Shown here: positions 1 through 8,313 of the stretch, one piece after another
How the letters are laid out: the number at the start of each line of letters is the position of its first letter
Position numbering within the stretch: position 1 is the first letter of the stretch
Source: Roseomonas elaeocarpi
Lineage (GTDB): Bacteria > Pseudomonadota > Alphaproteobacteria > Acetobacterales > Acetobacteraceae
DNA length: 64,000 nt
Assembly: GCF_042433915.1 (NCBI RefSeq)
Contig: NZ_JBHLUN010000007.1
Coordinates: 62,001 to 126,000, forward strand
Reading direction: 5' to 3'
Notes under the pieces: model-generated
The model's input: only the letters and a program-made list of their open reading frames with translations
Database searches by the model: none
Told to the model about the DNA's origin: nothing
Made by a program: the position numbers and the translations under genes

Positions 1-64
1 CCTCGGTGGCGCGAACGGACTCCGCGAGGTAATCCCGTGCGTAGCGGCGCTCGGTCTCGTGCAT
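1..64 (-). CDS. 5' end of an unidentified gene, cut by the window edge
   Basis: On the minus strand an ATG at 64-62 opens a frame that stays open to the window edge. Only 21 residues are visible, beginning MHETERRYARDYLAES. A GGAG lies about 11 bases upstream of the ATG. The peptide is charged, with no signal peptide, and is too short to assign to a family. The sugar genes further right suggest a surface-polysaccharide or heptose-pathway gene, but that is only context. It could be spurious. Confidence 0.4.
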   Translation of the reverse strand, partial: MHETERRYARDYLAESVRATE

Positions 65-327
65 GGTGGGGGCTCCGGGGCTCGGCGCATGGCGTGTGGT
101 TGCGGCGTGGTTCCGTGCCGGGCGGCAGGAAGCGTGGTCGCTGGCCGCGTCCTGGGGCACCCTGGGCAGGCGGCTCCGGACGAGGCCGGGCGGCTCATAC
201 CATCGCCGCGCCACCGCATGAAGCCGGCGCGGCGACGGCCTGCCGGGTGGGACGCGGGGCCGGCAAGGGGGCGCACCTTCCCGCGTGTCGCGGGATGCCG
301 CCGCGTCGTTGTTGGAGAGGATAACTG

Positions 328-735
328 GTGGGAGGTTGGCGCGCCCTGGCGGCGCAGTTCCTGCGCTTCGGCGTGGTGGGCGCCACGGGCGTCGTGGTGG
401 ATTCGGCGGTGCTGCTGCTGGCGCTGCGGCTGGGCTTCGGCCCTTATGGCGGGCGCGTGCTGTCCTACCTCGTGGCGGCCACGGCGAACTGGGCGCTGAA
501 CCGGGCCTGGACCTTTCGCGGCAACGGGGCCGCGATGGGGCGCGCGCAGCAGTGGGGGCGCTTCCTGATCGTGAACCTCGCGGGGTTCGTGGCGAACTAC
601 GGCACCTACGCCCTGCTGCTGAACACCGTGCCGGCGGTGCGGGACCAGCCGGTGATCGGGGTGGCGGCCGGGGCGCTGGTCGGGATGACCGGCAACTTCG
701 CGCTGTCGCGCCGCTACGTGTTCCGCCCGGGCTGA
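328..735 (+). CDS. GtrA-like membrane protein
   Basis: A 135-residue protein made almost entirely of four hydrophobic segments, the size and layout of the GtrA family. Family members are thought to help move polyprenyl-linked sugars across the inner membrane during O-antigen or exopolysaccharide decoration. The sequence shows the usual short N-terminal run (LRFGVVGATGVVVDSAVLL), an N/R-rich loop after helix 2 (NWALNRAWTF), and a C-terminal NFALSRRYVF, both typical of the family. The GTG start follows a GGAGAGG about 8 bases upstream. It converges on the GDP-deoxyhexose genes, which fits a role in surface glycans. The sugar moved cannot be read from sequence. Confidence 0.85.
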   Translation: MGGWRALAAQFLRFGVVGATGVVVDSAVLLLALRLGFGPYGGRVLSYLVAATANWALNRAWTFRGNGAAMGRAQQWGRFLIVNLAGFVANYGTYALLLNTVPAVRDQPVIGVAAGALVGMTGNFALSRRYVFRPG

Positions 736-737
736 AA

Positions 738-753
738 CCAGGCCGGGGCCTGG
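738..753. terminator. Hairpin between converging gtrA-like and rmd genes
   Basis: A perfect 7-bp inverted repeat, CCAGGCC-GG-GGCCTGG, starts three bases after the gtrA-like stop and lies in the 31-base gap before the 3' end of rmd. With only two central bases the top pairs would open in RNA. There is no T-run on either side, so it is a terminator-like hairpin rather than a classic intrinsic terminator. Confidence 0.4.
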
Positions 754-766
754 CCCTGAACCGGCG

Positions 767-1768
767 TCAGCCCGCCGCCACCCTGGCGCGCCAGTCGGCC
801 AGCATGTCATCGAGCGTGCGCTGCCAGGGCGTGGCCGGGCGCCAGTCCAGGGTCCCCCTGGCGGCGGCAACGCTGCCCGCGGTGCGCTCCAGGTCGGTGG
901 GGCGCAGGCGCGCGGCCTCGGCCTCGACCCGCACGCCCTTCAGGCCCGCGCGCTCGATCAGCCCGTCGAGGATGTCGCCCACGCGGCGCGGCGTGCCGGT
1001 GGCGAGGTTGAGCACCGTGCCCGGCGGCAGTTCCGGCCGCACGAGCGCCGCGGCATAGGCGGTGCAGACGTCGCGCACGTCGAGGAAGTCGCGCCAGCGG
1101 TCCAGCGCGCCGGTGCGGATCACCGGCTCCTGTTGCCCGACCTCGATCAGCGCGACCTGCCGCGCGAAGGCGGCCACCACGTAGTCCGGCGACTGGCCGG
1201 GGCCGGTCTGGTTGAAGGGGCGCAGCCGCACGGCGTCGAGGCCGCGCAGCGCCATCTCGCCCACCGCGAGGTCGGCCGCGGCCTTGGAGGCGGCGTAGGG
1301 ATTGGCCGGCTGCATCGGCGCGTTCTCGTCCAGCGGGGTGCCGGCCTGGAAGCTCAGCCCGTAGACCTCGGCCGAGGAGATATGCAGCAGCCGCGCCGCC
1401 GGACGCTCCGCCAGGATCGCTTCCGCCAGCGCCAGCGTCCCGTCGAGGTTGGTGCGCCAGGTCAGCCGCGGGTCACGGAAGGAAGCGCCCACCGAGGCCT
1501 GGGCCGCCAGATGCACCACCGCGTCGGGCGCCAGCGCGCGGATCGCGGGGCGCAGATCGGTCGAGAGCAGGTCGAGCGTGACCGTCTCGTCGGCGCCCGC
1601 CACCTTTCCGTCGCCGTGCCGCGTGGTGGCCACCAGCCGCGCGCCCGGCAGGGCGGCGCGCAGCATGGGCAGCAGGTGCCGCCCCACGAAGCCGCCCGCG
1701 CCGGTGAGCAGGACGCGACGCGGCCCCGCTGCGATCCCTGGTTCCGCTTCCGGCCCCGCGCCCGCCAC
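767..1768 (-). CDS. rmd: GDP-6-deoxy-mannose reductase-like epimerase/dehydratase
   Basis: A 333-residue short-chain dehydrogenase of the extended (NDP-sugar) type. The Rossmann motif TGAGGFVG is at residues 22-29, and the catalytic Tyr158-x3-Lys162 (YAASK) follows Ser131/Ser132. An RPFNQTGPGQ segment matches substrate-binding loops of Rmd/GalE-like enzymes. It lies three bases downstream of gmd on the same strand, so the likely reaction is NADPH reduction of GDP-4-keto-6-deoxy-mannose to GDP-rhamnose for LPS or exopolysaccharide. A related epimerase acting on another NDP-sugar cannot be excluded; the coupling to gmd is the main argument. The N-terminus has about 17 extra residues rich in Ala, Gly and Pro, so the true start may be slightly internal. 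Confidence 0.85.
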   Translation of the reverse strand: MAGAGPEAEPGIAAGPRRVLLTGAGGFVGRHLLPMLRAALPGARLVATTRHGDGKVAGADETVTLDLLSTDLRPAIRALAPDAVVHLAAQASVGASFRDPRLTWRTNLDGTLALAEAILAERPAARLLHISSAEVYGLSFQAGTPLDENAPMQPANPYAASKAAADLAVGEMALRGLDAVRLRPFNQTGPGQSPDYVVAAFARQVALIEVGQQEPVIRTGALDRWRDFLDVRDVCTAYAAALVRPELPPGTVLNLATGTPRRVGDILDGLIERAGLKGVRVEAEAARLRPTDLERTAGSVAAARGTLDWRPATPWQRTLDDMLADWRARVAAG

Positions 1769-1771
1769 GGC

Positions 1772-2752
1772 TCAGCCCATCCGCACCCGGTGGCGGGCGA
1801 GGTCGGCTTCCACCATCTCGGCGATCATGTCCTCGAGACTGGTTTCCGCCTCCCAGCCCAGCTTCTGCCGGGCCTTGGCGGCGTTGCCGAGCAGCACGTC
1901 CACCTCGGCGGGGCGCAGAAAGGCGGGGTCGACCTTCACGAACTCCTCGTAGTCGAGGCCCACATGCGCGAAGGCGATGCGGCACATGTCGCGCACCGTG
2001 GTGGTGCGGCCGGTGGCCACCACGTAGTCGTCGGGCGTGTCCTGCTGCAGCATCATCCACATGGCGCGGACGTAGTCGCGGGCGTGGCCCCAGTCGCGCT
2101 TGGCGTCGAGGTTGCCCATCTTGAGTTCGGTGGCCAGGCCCAGCTTGATGCGGGCCGCACCGTCGGTGACCTTGCGGGTGACGAACTCGATGCCGCGCAG
2201 CGGGCTCTCGTGGTTGAACAGGATGCCCGAGCTGGCGTGCAGCCCGAAGGACTCGCGGTAGTTCACGGTCATCCAGTGGGCGTAGAGCTTGGCCACCGCG
2301 TAGGGCGAGCGCGGGTAGAAGGGCGTCGTCTCGCTCTGCACCGGCTCTTGGATCAGCCCGTACATCTCGGAGGATGAGGCCTGGTAGAAGCGGGCCTTCG
2401 GGGCGGCGAGGCGCACCGCCTCCAGGATGTTTCCGGCGCCCAGCGCGGTGACCTGCCCGGTCAGCAGCGGCTGGTTCCAGGAGGTCTTCACGAAGCTCTG
2501 CGCGCCGAGGTTGTACACCTCGTCCGGCTGAACCTCCTGCAGGATACGCAGCAGCGAGCTCAGGTCGATCAGGTTGCCGTCCATCATCCGCACGCGCTGG
2601 GCGATGCCGAGCCAGCGCAGGCGCTCGTCGATCACGTCGCCCGAGGAGGAGCGGCGCAGCAGCCCGAACACCTCGTAGCCCTTGTCCAGCAACAGCTGCG
2701 ACAGGTAGGCGCCGTCCTGTCCCGTCACGCCCGTAATCAGTGCTCTCGCCAT
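1772..2752 (-). CDS. gmd: GDP-mannose 4,6-dehydratase
   Basis: A 326-residue protein with the full GMD signature. The NADP-binding TGVTGQDG is at residues 7-14, the LRRSSS phosphate-binding stretch is near 32-37, the active-site segment SSSEMYG is at 126-132, and Tyr151-x3-Lys155 (YAVAK) follows. NHESPLRG and GNLDAKRDWGHARDYV are further hallmarks of the family. It converts GDP-D-mannose to GDP-4-keto-6-deoxy-D-mannose in the cytoplasm, the first committed step to GDP-rhamnose or GDP-fucose. It is the first gene of a two-gene operon with rmd, separated by three bases. Length is normal to slightly short for the family. Confidence 0.96.
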   Translation of the reverse strand: MARALITGVTGQDGAYLSQLLLDKGYEVFGLLRRSSSGDVIDERLRWLGIAQRVRMMDGNLIDLSSLLRILQEVQPDEVYNLGAQSFVKTSWNQPLLTGQVTALGAGNILEAVRLAAPKARFYQASSSEMYGLIQEPVQSETTPFYPRSPYAVAKLYAHWMTVNYRESFGLHASSGILFNHESPLRGIEFVTRKVTDGAARIKLGLATELKMGNLDAKRDWGHARDYVRAMWMMLQQDTPDDYVVATGRTTTVRDMCRIAFAHVGLDYEEFVKVDPAFLRPAEVDVLLGNAAKARQKLGWEAETSLEDMIAEMVEADLARHRVRMG

Positions 2753-3242
2753 GCGTGCCTGGTCTCTGCCTTCTCGGTCGTCGCGCTACACCTTCCTTAA
2801 AACACATTGTGCCCGGCGGGAACGCCGAAGGGCTGCCCGGGGTGCAATGGCGCGCAAGGAACCATCCTCAGGTTGCGGTGCGGCAAAGAGATGGGTGTCC
2901 TGCCGGCGGCGGCTTCCGCACTGGCGGGTCGCCCGGCAGCGGGAAGGCAGGCAGCCCGCCGCCGAACCGCCGGAGGCCTGCCGGCGCAAGGGCAGGCAGG
3001 GGTTCAGGATCGTCCGTGAGGGGTGGCCATGGGTCGTGCTCCCGGCTACTCCGCCGGGGGCACGGTTCCTGCTAATGGCCTCGTCGATGGCCTCCAGGGA
3101 GCCCCTCGAACGGCCCCCTGACAGGCTTCCCACCAGCTTCCCAGAGGTGTCCCGGCCTGCCTGCCCGCAGGCTTCCCGGTGGCGCCCGCCAGGGCTGCGG
3201 CGACCACCCCGCAGCCGCCAACCAGCCGGAGACCCGACCGAC
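2753..3242. other. 490-base gene-free region upstream of gmd and the reductase gene
   Basis: The gap lies between the divergent gmd and 2-hydroxyacid dehydrogenase genes. An A/T-richer patch (TTCCTTAAAACACATTG, near 2791-2807) just upstream of gmd is the likeliest promoter area. The rest is GC-rich with scattered copies of GGCAGGCAG and CTTCCCA words and one hairpin (3036-3063). Open frames run through on both strands but carry arginine/proline-rich sequence without family features, so I call no gene. Confidence 0.5.
3036..3063. repeat. 11-bp inverted repeat
   Basis: GTGCTCCCGGC at 3036-3046 and GCCGGGGGCAC at 3053-3063 form an 11-bp stem with one pair that would be G-U in RNA, around the loop TACTCC. 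It stands alone in the long gap upstream of the reductase gene. No T-run follows. It could be a 5'-UTR structure, a protein site or a short dispersed repeat; I cannot tell which. Confidence 0.4.
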
Positions 3243-4172
3243 GTGGCGATCCTTTGCCGCCTGCACACCGCCTACGGCGACGCCCTGATGGCCTCCCTGC
3301 GCGCCGCCCTGCCGGAGGAGGAGCTGCGCCCCTGGCCCGAGACCGGCGACCCGGACGAGATCGAGATCTGCATGGTGTACCGGATGGAGCCGGGCTTCCT
3401 CGGACCCTTCCGCAACCTGCGCATGATTTCCTCCACCGGGGCGGGGATCGACCATTTCCTGGGCGATCCGGCGCTGCCGCGCGACGTGCCGCTGGTGCGC
3501 GTGGTGGACGAGGAGTTCGCCTCGCGCATGGCGGACTACGTCCTCTGCTGGACCATGTTCCACCACCGCGACGTGGCACATTTCCTTGCGGCGCAGCGGC
3601 GCCGTGAATGGGCCTATCGCACCATGCGCCCGGCAAGCGAGGTTTCGGTCGGCGTGATGGGGCTGGGACAGATGGGCGGCCTCACGGCGCGGCGCCTCGT
3701 GGCGCAGGGCTACCGCGTGCGCGGCTGGTCGCGCACGCCGCGCGAGATCGAGGGGGTGGAAAGCTTCCACGGACGCGAGGGCTTCGGGGCGTTCCTGCGG
3801 GGCACCGAGATCCTGGTGAACCTGCTGGCGCTGACGCCGGAAACCCGCGACATCCTGTGCGCCAGCACCTTCGGGCAGATGCCGGCGGGGGGCGTGGTGA
3901 TCAGCGCCGGGCGCGGCGGGCACCTGGTGGAAGAAGACCTGATCGCGGCGCTGCGCTCAGGCCAGCTGCGCGGCGCCACCATCGACGCCTTCCGGCAGGA
4001 GCCCTTGCCGCCGGAACATCCCTTCTGGACGACGCCCGGGCTGGTGGTGACGCCGCACGCTTCCTCCACCGCCTCGCTCGAGACCACGGTGAACAGCTTC
4101 CGCGAGAACGTCCGCCGGTTACGGGCCGGGGAGCCGCTGCTGCACCGCGTGGACCTCGACCGCGGCTACTGA
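3243..4172 (+). CDS. D-isomer-specific 2-hydroxyacid dehydrogenase (glyoxylate/hydroxypyruvate reductase A type)
   Basis: The frame is open much further upstream, but family similarity begins at VAILCRLHT, so I place the start at the GTG at 3243, 11 bases after a CGGAG; this gives 309 residues, normal for GhrA. The NAD(P)-binding GLGQMG is at 140-145. The catalytic triad is visible as Arg224 (SAGRGG), Glu253 (RQEPLP) and His272 (TPHASS). Enzymes of this type reduce glyoxylate or hydroxypyruvate in the cytoplasm, but substrates in the family vary. It stands alone on the plus strand and converges on the ABC exporter genes, so context gives no further hint. Confidence 0.88.
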   Translation: MAILCRLHTAYGDALMASLRAALPEEELRPWPETGDPDEIEICMVYRMEPGFLGPFRNLRMISSTGAGIDHFLGDPALPRDVPLVRVVDEEFASRMADYVLCWTMFHHRDVAHFLAAQRRREWAYRTMRPASEVSVGVMGLGQMGGLTARRLVAQGYRVRGWSRTPREIEGVESFHGREGFGAFLRGTEILVNLLALTPETRDILCASTFGQMPAGGVVISAGRGGHLVEEDLIAALRSGQLRGATIDAFRQEPLPPEHPFWTTPGLVVTPHASSTASLETTVNSFRENVRRLRAGEPLLHRVDLDRGY

Positions 4173-4195
4173 GGCGACGGCGGGGCCGCCGGCGG

Positions 4196-5017
4196 CTACT
4201 CGCCGATGCTGCCCAGTGCGCCGGTTTCGCGCGCCCGGCGGAACTGGCGGAGGAACACCCAGCTCATCGCCGCCATCCAGAGCGCGTCCAGCGCAAAGGC
4301 GGCGCCGAGATGGTTCCAGGCGATGCGCCCGTCCAGCAGCGCGGCGCGCATTCCCTCGAAGACGTGCGCGGCCGGCAGCGCCCAGGACAAGGGCTGCACC
4401 CAGACGGGCAGCGAGGCCACCGGGTAGAACACCGCCGCGAAGGGGGCGAGGCCGAACAGCAGCGACCAGGCCAGTGCCTCGGCCCCCGCGCCGTGGCGCA
4501 GGATCATCGCGATCACGCCCAGCGACACCGCCCAGCCCATCAGCAGCAGCGCCGCGAAGAACAACACGATCACCGGCCCCATCGCGAAGACGCCGAAGCC
4601 GTAGAGCAGCCAGGCCAGCCCCGCCGCCGGCAGCACCGCCACCACGGTGCGCAGCAGCGACAGCACCATGAAGCCGCCCAGCATCTCGCGCGGCCTGAGG
4701 GGCGAAACGAAGATATGGCCGAGGTTGCGCGACCAGATCTCCTCCAGGAAGGAGAGCGACATGCCCATCTGGGAGCGCAGCGCCACCTCCCACAGCAGCA
4801 CGCCGCCCAGCAGCGCGCCCGCCGCCACGGCAGCGCTTCCGGCGGCGCCGGGCTGGTTCAGCGCCGCCTGGCTGGTGATCCAGCGGCTGGTGAAGCCCCA
4901 GAGCAGGATCTGCAACACGGGGAAGTACATCAGCTCGATCACCCGCGGCCAGGAGCGGCGGTAGAGCGCCAGGTGCCGGTACACGAGGCCCCAGACGCGG
5001 CGCAGCGCCGGGCGCAT
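4196..5017 (-). CDS. ABC-2 type transporter permease
   Basis: A 273-residue integral membrane protein with about six hydrophobic segments, typical of ABC-2 exporters. Its ATG shares one base with the stop of the upstream ATPase gene (TGATG), so the two are translationally coupled. The open frame extends upstream, but that part is a shadow of the ATPase gene; MRPALRRVWGLVYRHL is a normal permease N-terminus. The conserved family segment SFLEEIWSRNLGHIFVSPL just after the second helix supports the call. With its ATPase it should export an unknown substrate, possibly a lipid-linked glycan or a drug, across the inner membrane. Confidence 0.9.
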   Translation of the reverse strand: MRPALRRVWGLVYRHLALYRRSWPRVIELMYFPVLQILLWGFTSRWITSQAALNQPGAAGSAAVAAGALLGGVLLWEVALRSQMGMSLSFLEEIWSRNLGHIFVSPLRPREMLGGFMVLSLLRTVVAVLPAAGLAWLLYGFGVFAMGPVIVLFFAALLLMGWAVSLGVIAMILRHGAGAEALAWSLLFGLAPFAAVFYPVASLPVWVQPLSWALPAAHVFEGMRAALLDGRIAWNHLGAAFALDALWMAAMSWVFLRQFRRARETGALGSIGE

Positions 5018-5826
5018 CACGCTTCTTCCCGCAGGTCGGCTACGGTGGGGTCGGTGGCCCGGCGCTCCCCGCCGCCCGGCGCCGCGCCGGCCGCCGTCCC
5101 CGTGTCGCGGGCGATGTCGAGGAAGACCTGTTCCAGGTCGTCGCGGCCGTAGCGGCGCACCAGCGCCTCGGGCGATCCCTCGTCCACCAGCTGCCCGCGG
5201 CGCAGCATCAGAACGTGCGAGCACATGCGCTCCACCTCGGCCATGTTGTGCGAGGCGAGCAGGATCGCGCAGCCGCTCTCGGCCCGGTAATTCTCCAGCC
5301 GGGTGCGGATCCAGTCCGCCGTGTCGGGGTCGAGGCTGGCGGTGGGCTCATCGAGCAGGAGCACCTCGGGCCGGTTCACCAGCGACTTGGCCAGCGCCGC
5401 GCGGGTCTTCTGCCCGGCCGAAAGCTGCCCCGCCGGGCGGTCGATGAACTCCCCCAGCGACAGCGAGGCCGCCAGCTCCTCGATCCGCCGCTCGGCCTTG
5501 GGTACGTCGTAGAGGTGGGCATAGACGCGCAGGTTCTCGCGCACGCTCAGCCGCGAGGGCAGGGCGACGTAGGGCGAGGAAAAGTTCATCCGCGCCAGCG
5601 CCCGGAAGCGGTCGCGCGCCATGTCGTGGCCCAGCACCTGGATCTGCCCCGCGCTCGGCACCAGCAGGCCCAGCAGCATGGAGATCGTGGTGCTCTTGCC
5701 GGCGCCGTTGCCGCCCAGCAGCCCCCAGGTGGCGCCGCGCGGCATCGCGAAGCTCAAGCCTTTCACCGCCTCGTGGGCGTCGTAGCGCTTGCTCAGGTCC
5801 TGGACCAGGATCGCGTCTTGCATCAC
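5017..5826 (-). CDS. ABC transporter ATP-binding protein
   Basis: A 269-residue nucleotide-binding domain. Walker A GGNGAGKST is at 38-46, the signature LSAGQ at 135-139, Walker B LLLDEP at 156-161, the D-loop SLD at 164-166, and the switch His193 (ASHNM). The position that usually holds the Q-loop glutamine reads NFSSPY, a variant seen in some ABC-2 exporter ATPases. Two ATG codons occur in tandem at the start. It pairs with the overlapping downstream permease gene to form an exporter at the inner membrane; the substrate is unknown. The last 30 residues are a low-complexity tail outside the domain. Confidence 0.93.
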   Translation of the reverse strand: MMQDAILVQDLSKRYDAHEAVKGLSFAMPRGATWGLLGGNGAGKSTTISMLLGLLVPSAGQIQVLGHDMARDRFRALARMNFSSPYVALPSRLSVRENLRVYAHLYDVPKAERRIEELAASLSLGEFIDRPAGQLSAGQKTRAALAKSLVNRPEVLLLDEPTASLDPDTADWIRTRLENYRAESGCAILLASHNMAEVERMCSHVLMLRRGQLVDEGSPEALVRRYGRDDLEQVFLDIARDTGTAAGAAPGGGERRATDPTVADLREEA

Positions 5827-5905
5827 CGCCGATCCTTAAGGGCTCCGGCGGGCGGGCGGCACCCCCGCGCACATGACGTTTCGGCGCGCAGGACGCGTGC
5901 TTGGG

Positions 5906-7042
5906 TCAGTCGCCGCGACGGCGCTGGATCGCGCGGCCCTGGAACAGCCGCAGCCCCGCCTCCCACCCCCAGGCGATCGCGGCGGCGGTGTCGCAGCCGG
6001 CGAGAACCACCTCCGGCCAGTCGCGGCGCAAGCCCTCGCGCAAGGATTGCGCCGCCGCCGGCAGGGCGGGGGAGAAGCCGATCCGCAGCCCGTCCACCGC
6101 CAGCGCGCGGGGCGGGAGGTAGCGCAGCGCCTCGGGCTCACCCACCTCCAGCACCAGGCGGTAGCCGCGGCTGCGCACGAAGTCCCGGGCGAAGCGGAAG
6201 CCGGCGGCGTCGCGCAGCACCTCCGCAGCGCCGATGCCCAGCGTCAGCAGGGGGCGCAGCGAGCGCGGCAGTTCCCGGTCGAGGCGCAGGAAGCTTTCGC
6301 CCGCCAGCGCCGAGAGCGGCAGCGGCAGGTGCAGCGGCGCGGGTTCCCCCAGCCAGCCCCGGCGCGACAGCAGCGAGCGCAGGAGGCGGCTGCTCAGCGC
6401 CTCGGCCAACGGCCCGGCCAAGCTGCCCGGTTCGCAGCCGTCCAGGAGCTGTTCGCGCACCGCCTCGGGCATCGGGCGAACGTCCTCGCGCACCGGCTCG
6501 AAGCGCGCATCCTCGGCGGGTAGCCGGCAGATCGTCTGTCGGGCGTGCAGCGGCCAGACATCGGCCTGCGCCAGCGCCCGCTCCGCCGCCCGCAGCCCCG
6601 CGGCGTCGAGCCGCCCGAGCGAGGGCATGGGCGCGTCGGGCACCAGGCCCAGGCTTTCTTCCAGCGCCGCCAGCACCGCCGCCCCTTCCTCGGGCAGGCG
6701 CATCGGGCGGAACACGCGGCCGAGCACTTCGGCCTCCAGCGCGCCGGCCAGCGCTTCGCGCGTCGCGGCGATGATGCCGGTGCCCGCGACGCGCGGGGTC
6801 AGCGCCACCACCGCGAAATCACCGTTGGGCAGGTGGAAGCTGCGACCCTGGGCGCTGTTGGGCGGGCGCACCGCTTCGCGCAGGAGACGGTGGTGGTGCG
6901 GCCGGTCCATGCCGCTGGGCAGCGCCGAGAAGCGCAGCCAGGCGACTTCGCGCGGGCGGTCGTCAGCGGAACAGTCGCGCAGCAGGGCCGCCAGCTCGGC
7001 CGCGTTGCCGGCGGGCGGCTCGGCCAGCAGCGCGAGGCTCAT
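5906..7042 (-). CDS. Unknown protein with a degenerate EAL-like C-terminus
   Basis: A 378-residue soluble protein whose start overlaps the end of the preceding gene by four bases (ATGA), so the pair is one operon. The C-terminal third reads like the end of an EAL (c-di-GMP phosphodiesterase) barrel: a PPRALAVDGLRI strand, then VVLAGCDTAAAIAWGWEAG and LRLFQGRAI, matching the usual VVAEGVET...G...FQGYLF pattern. The EAL motif itself and the metal-binding acidic residues are not evident, so activity is unlikely; it may bind a nucleotide or a partner protein. The N-terminal half (DRPREVAWLRFSAL near residue 30) is not recognised. The EAL relationship is my inference from pattern alone. Confidence 0.6.
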   Translation of the reverse strand: MSLALLAEPPAGNAAELAALLRDCSADDRPREVAWLRFSALPSGMDRPHHHRLLREAVRPPNSAQGRSFHLPNGDFAVVALTPRVAGTGIIAATREALAGALEAEVLGRVFRPMRLPEEGAAVLAALEESLGLVPDAPMPSLGRLDAAGLRAAERALAQADVWPLHARQTICRLPAEDARFEPVREDVRPMPEAVREQLLDGCEPGSLAGPLAEALSSRLLRSLLSRRGWLGEPAPLHLPLPLSALAGESFLRLDRELPRSLRPLLTLGIGAAEVLRDAAGFRFARDFVRSRGYRLVLEVGEPEALRYLPPRALAVDGLRIGFSPALPAAAQSLREGLRRDWPEVVLAGCDTAAAIAWGWEAGLRLFQGRAIQRRRGD

Positions 7043-8229
7043 GCCGCCACCTCATGGAGCAGCCGCGCCGGGTCGTGACAGCCGGCACGCGCGGTGGCGG
7101 TGGTGCCCTCGGCCCGGGCGAGGCACTGGGCGGCGCTGCACCCCGCCCGGTGCGAACAGTTGCGTCGCCGCGTCGCCGCCAGCAGTCGCGACGGGTGGGC
7201 GCCGCTGAAACGGCCGATCCCCTGGGCGAGGCCCCAGGCCAGCGCGGCCTCACCGTCCACGCCGTCCAGCACCAGCCGGCCCGGGTCGAGCGTGGCGGCG
7301 AGGCGCGGTGCCAGCGCCGCCAGGGCCGGGCTCCAGCAGAGGTGCAGCGCGGCGCCCGGCAGGTCGCGCAGGGCGCAGAGTTCCAGGGTTGCGGCCTCGA
7401 GCCCGCCCAGCGCGAAGGGACCGGGAGGCAGCACCCCGAGAACCGTGTCGGGTGGCAGCACCGGCAGCACCGGCAGGGGGAGGGCGCTCAGGGCCGCGGC
7501 GGCCTTGCCCGGCGCGTCGAGGTGCAGCGGCACCCCCGGCGCCCCGCCCAGCAGCGCCGCGCGGCCTTCCTCGTCCTCCAGTGTTGCGGCCAGCGTCAGC
7601 GCGGCGGCCTCGGCGGCGTGCAGCGCGGGCGGCGCGTCGGTGGGGCCCCGGTGCCCCATTCGCAGCCCAGCCAGGCGCGGCAGGCCTCCGGGCACCAAGC
7701 CCATGATCGGCTCGCGAAAGAGTTCCAGGGGGCTGGCTGCCGGCGAGTCTGCGGCGGTGGGCGGCACGGTTCCGGCCGCGACGGCGCCGGGCGGCGGCTG
7801 TTCGGCCCAGCCCAGCGCCGGGCGCCCGAACAGCGGCAGCAGCGCCGTCAGCGCCCCTTCCAGCACCGCTTCCGGCGCGGCCAGCAGGAGCGGCCCGGCC
7901 GGCGGGACCTCCAGCAGCAGCCCGCCCGAGTCGCGTGCCAGGACACCCAGGAGGTGCCGCGCCACCCGCCGCCGGGACCCCGCGCTTCCGGGTCGGAGCA
8001 CCAGCCATCCTCCGGCGGGCCATCCGCCAGTGGGCGGCGCGGCGCCGGGCAGCGGCTGCCGGCCCGGTGCTGCACTCAACGCGGAGGGGCTGGGGCGGCC
8101 CGTGGCGGCGCCCGGGGCGGAACTCCCCGCGGCATTCTGCTCGGCGGGCGACGTGCGGGGGGCGGGGTTCGGACGCATCGGCGAAGCACGAACTGTCACG
8201 GTTCCGCTTAAGACATTCCTTACGGGCAC
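7039..8229 (-). CDS. Unknown protein with a degenerate EAL-like region and a C-terminal cysteine cluster
   Basis: First gene of a two-gene operon; up to 396 residues from a GTG at 8229, or 379 from an ATG at 8178, neither with a strong ribosome site. The first 60 residues are Pro/Ala/Ser-rich. Near the C-terminus, PGRLVLDGVDGEAALAWGLAQGI followed by GRFSGAH has the same shape as the end of an EAL barrel and as the downstream gene, suggesting two diverged relatives. It then continues into a tail with cysteines spaced C-x5-C-x4-C-x14-C (RNCSHRAGCSAAQC and a later GC), which looks like a metal or iron-sulfur site. No catalytic EAL residues are seen. Function unknown. Confidence 0.6.
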   Translation of the reverse strand: MPVRNVLSGTVTVRASPMRPNPAPRTSPAEQNAAGSSAPGAATGRPSPSALSAAPGRQPLPGAAPPTGGWPAGGWLVLRPGSAGSRRRVARHLLGVLARDSGGLLLEVPPAGPLLLAAPEAVLEGALTALLPLFGRPALGWAEQPPPGAVAAGTVPPTAADSPAASPLELFREPIMGLVPGGLPRLAGLRMGHRGPTDAPPALHAAEAAALTLAATLEDEEGRAALLGGAPGVPLHLDAPGKAAAALSALPLPVLPVLPPDTVLGVLPPGPFALGGLEAATLELCALRDLPGAALHLCWSPALAALAPRLAATLDPGRLVLDGVDGEAALAWGLAQGIGRFSGAHPSRLLAATRRRNCSHRAGCSAAQCLARAEGTTATARAGCHDPARLLHEVAA

Positions 8230-8313
8230 GCCGCCCGCCTGGGCGCCACCCGCCCGGGTTGCGAACGACGCAGCCTTGTGCGCCCCCGCGACCCTGGGCT
8301 AACCCGTGGGGTG
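8230..8313. promoter_or_regulatory. Short divergent gap upstream of hldE and the EAL-like pair
   Basis: Only about 84 bases (135 if the inner ATG of the left gene is used) separate divergent starts. If the inner ATG is right, the A/T-richer stretch CTTAAGACATTCCTTAC near 8208-8224 would be non-coding and could carry a promoter. No clear -35/-10 pair is visible. Shared regulation of the two directions is possible but not shown. Confidence 0.3.

Noticed and set aside
2751..3242. An N-terminal extension of the 2-hydroxyacid dehydrogenase by 164 residues
   Set aside because: The extension is Arg/Pro-rich and without similarity; the GTG at 3243 has a ribosome site and gives normal family length.
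2786..3268. A 160-codon minus-strand frame in the long gap upstream of the reductase gene
   Set aside because: Arg/Ser/Gly-rich, no ribosome site or family feature; consistent with random opening at high GC.
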